Shown in pieces: positions 26,163-32,282 of a stretch of DNA of 36,171 nucleotides. The translations under genes and the position numbers were made by a program. Source of the DNA: Lachnoclostridium sp. GTDB lineage: Bacteria > Bacillota > Clostridia > Lachnospirales > Lachnospiraceae. The notes beneath the pieces are model-generated. The model was not told the origin of the DNA and searched no databases. It saw only the letters and a list, made by a program, of their open reading frames with translations. The stretch is from the NCBI GenBank assembly GCA_023665475.1, contig JAMPEB010000023.1, forward strand, positions 1 to 36,171, read 5' to 3'. How positions within the stretch are numbered: position 1 is the first letter of the stretch; every line of letters starts with the position of its first letter.

Positions 26163-26230
26163 GAAGAATCCGCAAGCGGATTCTTCCGAATCTGTGCAGA
26201 TTCATGTATTGTTTGTTCCGCCGCAGGCGG
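26163..26230. repeat. Three successive palindromes upstream of the isomerase gene
   Basis: GAAGAATCCGC/GCGGATTCTTC (26163-26173, 26176-26186), GAATCTG/CAGATTC (26188-26194, 26197-26203) and CCGCC/GGCGG (26218-26222, 26226-26230). Together with the tandem array, nearly all of 25967-26240 is palindromic. No gene or clear promoter is seen in it. Confidence 0.75.
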
Positions 26231-26260
26231 CATGACTAGAAGTATGAAAGGAGAGGAAAT

Positions 26261-27097
26261 ATGCAGTTAGGAATCCGGTTACATGATACGAAAAAGCTTC
26301 CTTTGGAGGAGCGTATCGCCGATGTGCACAATCTGGGATTTAAGTGCGGGCATCTGGCGCTGGCAAAGGTGATTGATGAATATCCCACCGCGGACGAGGC
26401 GCTTACCCCCGGATTTGCCATGTATTTAAAGAATTTATTTGCAAAAAATCAGGTGGATATCGCTGTGCTCGGATGTTACTTAAATCTGGCGAATCCCAAT
26501 CCCGAGAAGCTGAAAACCATCACCCACCGCTATATGGCGAATATCCGCTTTGCCTCATGGCTTGGATGCGGCGTAGTGGGTACAGAAACCGGCGCACCCA
26601 ATGAAACCTATACTCCCGTGCCGGAGTGCCACGGGGAGGAGGCGCTTAAGACCTTTATTGACAATCTGCGCCCCGTGGTAAAATATGCGGAGCAGATGGG
26701 TGTGGTGATGGCGATAGAGCCGGTATGGAAGCATATCGTGTACGGTCCGAAGCGTGCAAGACAGGTATTGGATGCCATCGATTCCCCCAATTTACAGATT
26801 ATCTTAGACCCGGTGAATCTGCTGGATATCTGCAATTATCAGAATCAGGTGGAAATCGTGGACGAAGCCATTGATTTATTGGGTCCGGATGTGGCAATGG
26901 TGCATTTGAAGGATTTTGTGCCGGAGGACGGCGCGTTAAAGTCCGTGGGCGCAGGCTTGGGGCAGATGGATTACTCTTCCGTGATTAAATTCATGAAGGA
27001 GAGGAAGCCCTTTATCCATGCGACTTTGGAGAACACCACGCCGGAGAATAATGTACAGGTGAAAGAATTTATCCAGAAACTGTATGATGAGGCTTAA
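26261..27097 (+). CDS. Sugar phosphate isomerase/epimerase (xylose-isomerase-like TIM barrel)
   Basis: A 278-residue AP-endonuclease-2-like TIM barrel, a family that isomerises or epimerises sugars and sugar phosphates. The metal ligands are recognisable as Glu153 (AIEPVW), Asp183 (ILDPVN), His215 (VHLKD) and Glu257 (ATLENT). GGAGAGG lies before the start. The substrate cannot be told from sequence; position downstream of the pectin genes suggests a plant-sugar or uronate derivative. It stands alone on its strand between repeat-rich DNA and the barnase gene. Confidence 0.85.
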   Translation: MQLGIRLHDTKKLPLEERIADVHNLGFKCGHLALAKVIDEYPTADEALTPGFAMYLKNLFAKNQVDIAVLGCYLNLANPNPEKLKTITHRYMANIRFASWLGCGVVGTETGAPNETYTPVPECHGEEALKTFIDNLRPVVKYAEQMGVVMAIEPVWKHIVYGPKRARQVLDAIDSPNLQIILDPVNLLDICNYQNQVEIVDEAIDLLGPDVAMVHLKDFVPEDGALKSVGAGLGQMDYSSVIKFMKERKPFIHATLENTTPENNVQVKEFIQKLYDEA

Positions 27098-27162
27098 GAT
27101 ATTGCAAAGCCTTTGTTTTGGATAAAGTTTGGATAAAGTTAAGAAGGGATAAATAAGGGTTT

Positions 27163-27921
27163 ATGCAATTAAGATTAAAACAGTGGAAAGGACGCTTGGC
27201 GTTATACATAACAGTATGCATAGTAATGCTGTTTACAGGATGCGGAGCCGGAGCGCCGGGCGGGGAAGCGCCTGATGCCGGAGCCTTGGGTACGGAAACG
27301 CTAGAGGTCGGAACTTCCGAAACGAAAACGCCGGAAACCAAGGCAGCGAGAGGGGAAGATATCGGAGCCGGAACTGCCGACGCAACGAGTGTGGAAGCCG
27401 CCGGAGCAGAAACGACGCGTGAAGAGACTGCCGCGGTTGGAACATCCGACAAAGAAACATCGGAAATCGAAGCTACAAAGGGGCAATCCTCTGAGATAGG
27501 AACATCTGATGCGAAAGCTGCTGACGATTCCAAGCAAAGTGACAACCCCAGTGCGTCTGGCGCACAGCAGAATGTCTCCATAGACGAAGCAGGCTCCTAC
27601 ACCACAAAAGAAGATGTGGCTCTGTATCTGGAAACCTATGAGAAACTTCCGGGTAACTTTATCACCAAACAGGAAGCCCGGAAATTGGGCTGGGAAGGCG
27701 GCTCGCTGGAACCTTACGCGCCGGGGAAATGTATCGGCGGAGATAAATTCGGCAATTACGAAGGGCTTCTGCCCGCAGAGAAAGGGCGTACATACAGGGA
27801 ATGCGATATCGACACACTGGGGGCTGACAGCCGGGGTGCAAAGCGGATTGTCTATTCCGATGACGGACTGATTTATTATACGGAAGACCATTATACGAGT
27901 TTTACGCTGCTGTACGACTGA
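27163..27921 (+). CDS. Lipoprotein-anchored barnase-type ribonuclease
   Basis: A 252-residue protein with three parts. Residues 1-27 are a lipoprotein signal with lipobox LFTGC (lipidated Cys27). Residues 28-148 form a low-complexity linker of Thr, Glu, Ala and Gly with repeated EVGTSE/EIGTSD-like phrases. Residues 150-252 align with barnase: DVALYLETYEKLPGNFITK, EARKLGW, PGKCIGGDKFGNYEG, then catalytic Glu213 (YRECDID), Arg228 (AKRIVYSDD) and His243 (TEDHYTSF), equal to barnase Glu73, Arg87 and His102. It is therefore predicted to be an active guanyl-preferring RNase on the cell surface. A barstar-like inhibitor gene follows. The ribosome binding site is weak. Confidence 0.85.
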   Translation: MQLRLKQWKGRLALYITVCIVMLFTGCGAGAPGGEAPDAGALGTETLEVGTSETKTPETKAARGEDIGAGTADATSVEAAGAETTREETAAVGTSDKETSEIEATKGQSSEIGTSDAKAADDSKQSDNPSASGAQQNVSIDEAGSYTTKEDVALYLETYEKLPGNFITKQEARKLGWEGGSLEPYAPGKCIGGDKFGNYEGLLPAEKGRTYRECDIDTLGADSRGAKRIVYSDDGLIYYTEDHYTSFTLLYD

Positions 27922-28038
27922 CAGATGATTGCGGAATTCCTGCTTTGTCAGAGTATTATTGTTTACAAAACGATTCTTGTTGTATGCGGACCGGCAGCAG
28001 TATCACAGGCAGAAATCTGCGATTGCGGGGGTGTAGGT

Positions 28039-28341
28039 ATGGAATCACATGAGATATATGAATTGAATCTGCAGGGGGTAAAAACCCGACGGGAGTTTCA
28101 TGATCGGATTGTGCGCTCCCTGCCCTGTTCCCTGTATTACGGAAGAAACCTTGACGCGCTCTATGATATGTTGAGCGACCCCGGGTGTCCTGTGAAAGAG
28201 CTTGTGATACGCCGCTTTGAGGAGTTTGCGGAAGCGGAGCCGGTTTACATGGATTCTTTAAAGAAGCTTTGCGGGGACCTGAAAGAGCTGTGCGGTGTTT
28301 TAGTACGCTTCGAGGAGAATGAGCCTGCGGACGGGGCATAA
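28039..28341 (+). CDS. Barstar-family ribonuclease inhibitor
   Basis: A 100-residue cytoplasmic protein that should bind and block the barnase-type RNase encoded just upstream. Barstar marks: FHDRIVRSLPCSLYYGRNLDALYDMLSD corresponds to the LHQTLKKEL..PEYYGENLDALWDCLTG helix-loop of barstar, with the inhibitory acidic residue present as Asp in NLDALYD. I chose ATG at 28039; an in-frame ATG at 27925 would add a 38-residue extension unlike barstar. The pair keeps the order RNase then inhibitor with a gap of about 117 bases, in which I see only the weak GGGGGTGTAGGT binding site. Confidence 0.85.
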   Translation: MESHEIYELNLQGVKTRREFHDRIVRSLPCSLYYGRNLDALYDMLSDPGCPVKELVIRRFEEFAEAEPVYMDSLKKLCGDLKELCGVLVRFEENEPADGA

Positions 28342-28381
28342 TGCCGGAAAGCGGCAGTAAAGTTGATAATAAAAAGAAAAA

Positions 28382-28430
28382 TTAGGAAATTGCAAAATGC
28401 TAGTTTTGACAGAGTGTCGCAATTTCCTAA
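28382..28430. repeat. Intergenic palindromic element sharing a core with 2527-2557
   Basis: TTAGGAAATTGC (28382-28393) pairs perfectly with GCAATTTCCTAA (28419-28430). The 25-base loop holds GTTTTGACAGAGTGTCG. Read on the plus strand, 28389-28419 aligns with the minus strand of 2527-2557 (ATTGC-AAA...GTTTTG-CA-AGTGTCG), indicating a dispersed repeat family. Confidence 0.75.
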
Positions 28431-28463
28431 GTAATAAAGAAAAATAGGAAATGAGGAAAACAA

Positions 28464-30026
28464 ATGTACACAGACGGTAATATTTACATGGGGCTTGCAG
28501 ATGGAGAGCGGGTCAATATGAAACTGAACATGAGCAACAGGCATGGCCTGATTGCGGGGGCAAGCGGCACCGGAAAGACCATCACCATGAAAGCGATGGC
28601 GGAGTCTTTCTCCGATGCGGGAGTACCGGTATTTTTGTGCGATGTGAAAGGCGATGTGTCGGGAATCGCATCTGCGGGCGTTGCCTCGGAAAGCATGGAG
28701 AAACGCATTGATAAATTCGGGATTCGTGACAGTTTTTCCTATCAGGCATATCCCGTCTGTTTCTGGGACATTTATCAGGAGGGCGGACATCCTGTCCGGG
28801 CGACGATTTCCGATATGGGACCGGAACTGCTTGCCCGTATTCTGGATTTGACTCCGGCACAGGAGGGCGTGTTGAACATTGTATTCCGCATTGCGGACGA
28901 TAAAGGGCTTCTTTTGATTGATTTAAAGGACTTGCGGGTGCTGCTTAATTATGTAAGCGAACACAAGGACGAATATATCACCACTTACGGGAATATTACG
29001 ACGCAGTCGGTGGGAGGTATTCTGCGTGCGCTGCTTCCGCTGGAGAATCAGGGTGGCGATTTGTTTTTCGGGGAGCCCGCGCTGGATATTATGGATTGGA
29101 TTCGCACGGATGTAAACGGGAGAGGAATGGTAAATGTATTGGACTGCGTGAAATTAGTGCAGAATTCCACATTGTATGCGAGCTTCTTGCTGTGGATGAT
29201 GGCGGAGCTCTTTGAACGCCTGCCGGAGGCGGGGGATATGGAGAAACCCAAGCTGGTATTCTTCTTTGACGAGGCACATATGCTTTTTGCGGATGCCCCC
29301 AAGGTATTGGTGCAGAAGATTGAACAGGTGGTCAAGCTGATTCGTTCCAAGGGCGTGGGGATTTATTTTGTAACCCAGAGCCCCAGCGATATTCCGGACA
29401 GCGTATTGGCACAGTTGAGCAATCGGGTACAGCATGCCCTGCGTGCCTATACTCCCTCCGAGCAGAAGGCAGTCCGCGCGGCGGCGCAGTCCCTTCGCGT
29501 CAATCCGGCTTTCAAAGCGGAGGATGTGATTATGGAGCTTGGCGTGGGAGAAGCGCTGACTTCCTTCTTGGATGAACAGGGCGTGCCCACCATGGCGCAG
29601 CGGACATCCATTATCTGTCCCCAGAGCCTTATGGCGCCGGTGGATGAGTCTGTGAGGAAAAATCTTATGGCAAATGACAATATGTCTAAATATGACCAAG
29701 CCGTGGATAATGAATCCGCATATGAAATCCTGACGGCAAGACAGGAGAAGGATGCCGAGCAGGCTGCGTTAGATGCCGAGCGCGCCCAGCTTGAGAAGGA
29801 AAAGGCGGAATTTGAGGCAAAGAAACAAAAGGAAGAGGCAGCGGCTTTAAAGAAGAAAGAAAAAGAAGAAGAGGCAGCCCGCAAGAAAAAGGAAAAAGAA
29901 GAGGAAGCGGAAAAGAAAAAGAAGGAAAAGGCAGCGGAACGCCGGAAGGCTCAAATTGAGCGAAGTCTGATCAACACAGGTACACAGGTGCTTAAGAGGG
30001 GGCTGTTTAAGACATTGTTTAAATAA
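28464..30026 (+). CDS. HerA-like ATPase, DUF853 (YjgR) type
   Basis: A 520-residue P-loop ATPase of the HerA/FtsK superfamily. Walker A is GASGTGKT (32-39), with CDVKGDVSG following, and Walker B is VFFFDEAH (265-272); [31 protein letters not shown] is the typical DUF853 C-terminal core. Residues about 420-505 form a long Lys/Glu/Ala-rich charged coil. It should be a hexameric cytoplasmic nucleoprotein motor; the function of the family is not established. No NurA nuclease is adjacent. The start at 28464 follows a GAGGA site. Confidence 0.88.
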   Translation: MYTDGNIYMGLADGERVNMKLNMSNRHGLIAGASGTGKTITMKAMAESFSDAGVPVFLCDVKGDVSGIASAGVASESMEKRIDKFGIRDSFSYQAYPVCFWDIYQEGGHPVRATISDMGPELLARILDLTPAQEGVLNIVFRIADDKGLLLIDLKDLRVLLNYVSEHKDEYITTYGNITTQSVGGILRALLPLENQGGDLFFGEPALDIMDWIRTDVNGRGMVNVLDCVKLVQNSTLYASFLLWMMAELFERLPEAGDMEKPKLVFFFDEAHMLFADAPKVLVQKIEQVVKLIRSKGVGIYFVTQSPSDIPDSVLAQLSNRVQHALRAYTPSEQKAVRAAAQSLRVNPAFKAEDVIMELGVGEALTSFLDEQGVPTMAQRTSIICPQSLMAPVDESVRKNLMANDNMSKYDQAVDNESAYEILTARQEKDAEQAALDAERAQLEKEKAEFEAKKQKEEAAALKKKEKEEEAARKKKEKEEEAEKKKKEKAAERRKAQIERSLINTGTQVLKRGLFKTLFK

Positions 30027-30032
30027 AGATGT

Positions 30033-30055
30033 TTGCGAAAACCTGAGTTTCGCAA
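30033..30055. repeat. Short stem-loop after the HerA-like gene, third member of the repeat family
   Basis: TTGCGAAA (30033-30040) pairs with TTTCGCAA (30048-30055). GAGTTTCGCAATCGC at 30045-30059 is the same sequence as the end repeat of the element at 2302-2561, apart from one base in the latter's right arm. It may serve as a weak terminator. Confidence 0.6.
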
Positions 30056-30086
30056 TCGCTTGATAAAGGAAAATAGGAGGCTGGGT

Positions 30087-31283
30087 ATGATATATAGTGA
30101 ATTTCAAGGAGAGAAGCTATCACTGCTGGGATTCGGCGCTATGAGGATGCCGTTAAAATCCGATGAATCGGATGCATCCGTGGATGAAGAACAGGTTCGG
30201 GAGATTGTCAAATATGCAATGACTCATGGAGTCAATTATTTTGATACCGCATATCCCTACCATGGAGGAGAATCGGAGCGTATTATGGGACGGGTGCTTA
30301 AGGATTATCCGAGGGAGTCTTTTTATCTGGCGACCAAATATCCGGGGCATCAAATCAGCAGTACCTACAATCCTGCGGAAATTTTCGAGGAACAGCTTGA
30401 GAAATGTCAGGTGGAGTATTTTGATTTTTATCTGCTCCACAATGTGTGCGAAAGTTCCATTCAGACTTATACTGACCCAAAGTGGGGCATCTTGGATTAT
30501 TTTCTGGAGCAGAAGCGTCTTGGGAGAATTAAACATCTGGGCTTTTCCAGCCATGGGAGATTGGAAAATCTGCAGGAATTTCTGGATATGCATGGGGATG
30601 TGATGGAATTCTGCCAGATACAGCTAAATTATTTGGATTGGTCCCTGCAGCAGGCAAGGGAAAAGTATGAGCTTCTCACAGAGCGGGGTATTCCTGTGTG
30701 GGTGATGGAGCCTGTCAGGGGCGGAAAGCTGGCGAAGCTGGAAGATGCCTATGAGCAGGCGTTAAGGCAGCTTCGACCGGAAGAAAAGACCCCGGCATGG
30801 GCTTTTCGCTGGGTTCAGGACTTGCCGAATGTGCATATGATTTTAAGCGGTATGTCAAATATAGAGCAGATGAAGGACAATGTGGAAACTTTTTCACAGC
30901 GGAAGCCTTTGACGGAGCAGGAGAGGGAAGTCCTTATAAAGATAGCGGAGAGCATGAAAAATTCCATTCCCTGTACCGCATGCCGCTATTGCTGCGAAGG
31001 ATGTCCGCAGGGGCTTGATATTCCCATGTTTCTTGCCACCTATAATGAACTTCGTTTTGCATCCAGCGTAAATGCGGGCATGAGGATAGAGGTGCTGCCT
31101 GAAGACAAACGACCGTCAGCATGTATAGAGTGTGGAAAATGTGAGAAGTCATGTCCGCAAAAGATAGAAGTGCCCAAAATGATAAAGGAGTTTGCCCAAG
31201 CGCTGTCAAAACAGCCCAGTTGGGCGGAAATCTGCAGGCAGCGTGAGGAAGCGGCAAAGAGGGGCAGGGGATCTCAAGGATAA
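30087..31283 (+). CDS. Aldo/keto reductase with C-terminal 2[4Fe-4S] ferredoxin domain
   Basis: A 398-residue oxidoreductase. Residues 1-280 are an aldo/keto reductase barrel with the catalytic tetrad Asp53, Tyr58 (FDTAYPYHG), Lys84 (ATKYP) and His118 (YLLHNV). The C-terminus has two cysteine clusters, CTACRYCCEGCPQGLDIP (296-313) and CIECGKCEKSCPQKIEVP (346-363), which fit two 4Fe-4S centres. Such fusions are common in anaerobes and are thought to couple carbonyl reduction to ferredoxin or flavodoxin. The start at 30087 is fixed by AGGAGG six bases upstream; an upstream in-frame ATG at 30033 lies within the hairpin. The substrate is unknown. Confidence 0.92.
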   Translation: MIYSEFQGEKLSLLGFGAMRMPLKSDESDASVDEEQVREIVKYAMTHGVNYFDTAYPYHGGESERIMGRVLKDYPRESFYLATKYPGHQISSTYNPAEIFEEQLEKCQVEYFDFYLLHNVCESSIQTYTDPKWGILDYFLEQKRLGRIKHLGFSSHGRLENLQEFLDMHGDVMEFCQIQLNYLDWSLQQAREKYELLTERGIPVWVMEPVRGGKLAKLEDAYEQALRQLRPEEKTPAWAFRWVQDLPNVHMILSGMSNIEQMKDNVETFSQRKPLTEQEREVLIKIAESMKNSIPCTACRYCCEGCPQGLDIPMFLATYNELRFASSVNAGMRIEVLPEDKRPSACIECGKCEKSCPQKIEVPKMIKEFAQALSKQPSWAEICRQREEAAKRGRGSQG

Positions 31284-31290
31284 TTTATTC

Positions 31291-31319
31291 TTGAAATAAA
31301 AACCAAAACATGATATAGT
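31291..31319 (+). promoter_or_regulatory. Promoter of the antitoxin-like small RNA
   Basis: TTGAAA (31291-31296), 17-base spacer, TATAGT (31314-31319). It begins eight bases after the reductase stop codon. Predicted start near 31326. Confidence 0.7.
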
Positions 31320-31325
31320 ATAGAT

Positions 31326-31425
31326 ACAAAAGAGGAAACAACCGCCCACAAAGTGGTTGACCTCCCAGATTAGACGATAAGCCTACCTGTACCGCCAAAG
31401 TAACAAGGTAGGCTTATTTATTTTC
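31326..31425 (+). ncRNA. Antitoxin-like small RNA, apparently orphaned
   Basis: About 100 bases from a good promoter to a strong terminator. The 5' half folds as GAGG...CCTC enclosing CAACC/GGTTG. The terminator is ATAAGCCTACCT (31377-31388) with AGGTAGGCTTAT (31406-31417) followed by TTATTTT. The layout copies the predicted antitoxin RNA at 8722-8832: promoter, one hairpin, then a terminator that converges on a toxin stop codon. On the opposite strand a toxin-like tail ends at this terminator, but no intact toxin is left. Confidence 0.6.
31377..31425. terminator. Strong terminator of the orphan small RNA
   Basis: A perfect 12-bp stem, ATAAGCCTACCT with AGGTAGGCTTAT, 17-base loop, followed by TTATTTATTTT on the plus strand. 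Its right arm ends one base from the stop codon of the decayed toxin on the minus strand. Confidence 0.85.
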
Positions 31426-31501
31426 GCTTGTTGTTCCTATCTATGTAGACACAATCCGCAGACACAATCCTACAATAAAAACACAGTTGACTTTCCAAAC
31501 A
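31418..31501 (-). pseudogene. Decayed type I toxin tail opposite the orphan small RNA
   Basis: On the minus strand the frame ending at 31418 reads ...DCVYIDRNNKRK-stop. The charged tail is like those of small holin-like toxins. Upstream the frame has no ATG and no hydrophobic helix and is closed by a stop at 31502-31504. A GACACAATCC direct repeat (31449-31458, 31462-31471) and a rightward promoter (31487-31515) occupy the place of the missing 5' part. I read this as loss of the toxin head by recombination; the evidence is a nine- to twelve-residue tail only. Confidence 0.35.
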
Positions 31502-31515
31502 TTATTTGTTATAAT
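31487..31515 (+). promoter_or_regulatory. Consensus promoter upstream of the coiled-coil relic
   Basis: TTGACT (31487-31492), 17-base spacer, TATAAT (31510-31515). The predicted start near 31522 gives a structured leader of about 175 bases. Confidence 0.75.
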
Positions 31516-31521
31516 ATCAAA

Positions 31522-31696
31522 CATCTAGGGAACATCTGAGTGAAAAATATTTCGCGGGACATATCAAACCATTTCGGCTGCAAATCCCTATATCAAAAAT
31601 GAACATGGCGGATTGCAGGGAACGGTGTAACAGGTATGCCCTAGGGAAGACTGTCATATGGCTCCCCTTTCCGCCGGATTATGAAAGGAGAACCAT
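31522..31696 (+). other. Long structured untranslated leader
   Basis: No gene is seen. The leader can pair CTGCAAATCC (near 31579) with GGATTGCAG (near 31611), has CTAGGG near its start and again near 31641, and a GGGAAG...CTCCCC pairing near 31645-31667 close to the AAAGGAGA ribosome binding site. It matches no riboswitch class that I can recognise. It could be the untranslated end of a mobile or recombination-related gene whose 5' coding part was lost. Confidence 0.4.
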
Positions 31697-32077
31697 ATGA
31701 AAACAAAAGATGTAACAGATGCAAGCGCTGCAAAAAACGCAGCAAAGCAGGCCTCACGCAGGGCGCTGAGGCAGATGCTGCACTACATGGAAGAGACGAC
31801 CTATGAGAACGCGGTGAATAGGGAACTGCAGGAAATCCACAGGATGGTGGAGACGGTAAAGAAGGATCCGGGGGTGGTGGGAATGCACATAAAGATGGCG
31901 GATGAAATCATGAGGATGTCGCAGAAAATCACGAGGCAGGAAGAAGAGATCACGAGGCAGGAAGAAGAGATCACAAGGCAGGCGGAGGAGATCACCAAGC
32001 GGGAGGAAGAACTTGCAAGGCTGAGGGAAGAGCTTGCGCGGATGAAGGGCATGGGGAAGCTGGAGGACCATACCTGA
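31697..32077 (+). CDS. Short coiled-coil protein, probable remnant of an Rpn/PD-(D/E)XK transposase-like protein
   Basis: A 126-residue, highly charged helical protein. The first half (MLHYMEETTYENAVNRELQEIHRMVETVKKDPGVVGMHIKMADE) recalls the C-terminal region of Rpn-family recombination-promoting nucleases. The second half is a coiled coil made of four heptads of the EITRQEE type. The nuclease domain of that family is absent. AAAGGAGA lies just upstream, so the short form may be translated. The Rpn link is tentative and from memory. Confidence 0.6.
   Translation: MKTKDVTDASAAKNAAKQASRRALRQMLHYMEETTYENAVNRELQEIHRMVETVKKDPGVVGMHIKMADEIMRMSQKITRQEEEITRQEEEITRQAEEITKREEELARLREELARMKGMGKLEDHT
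31928..32011 (+). repeat. 21-bp tandem repeat encoding coiled-coil heptads
   Basis: Four units start at 31928, 31949, 31970 and 31991 (ATCACGAGGCAGGAAGAAGAG and variants; the first two are identical). Each unit is one heptad, so slippage changes coiled-coil length without breaking the frame. Confidence 0.8.
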
Positions 32078-32282
32078 CGGCTGCAATGTTCTTTGGCAGA
32101 TTGTCCAAAAAAGCAGAACCCCAATTATCAATAGTATACAAAATCATCATAACTCGGGGGGGTACAATTGCTTTTTTGCGGAAAAAATGTTATATTTAAA
32201 ATAGTCTAACAATATGAGAATACAGAAATCTTTTCTTATATTTGAAGGATTAAAAAATAAACAAGGAGGAGGAAAAAGGAAG

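Noticed and set aside
27301..27891. Minus-strand frame of 196 codons opposite the barnase-type gene.
   Set aside because: Its openness follows from the biased codons of the Thr/Glu/Ala linker on the other strand; the barnase reading has signal peptide, linker and three catalytic residues.
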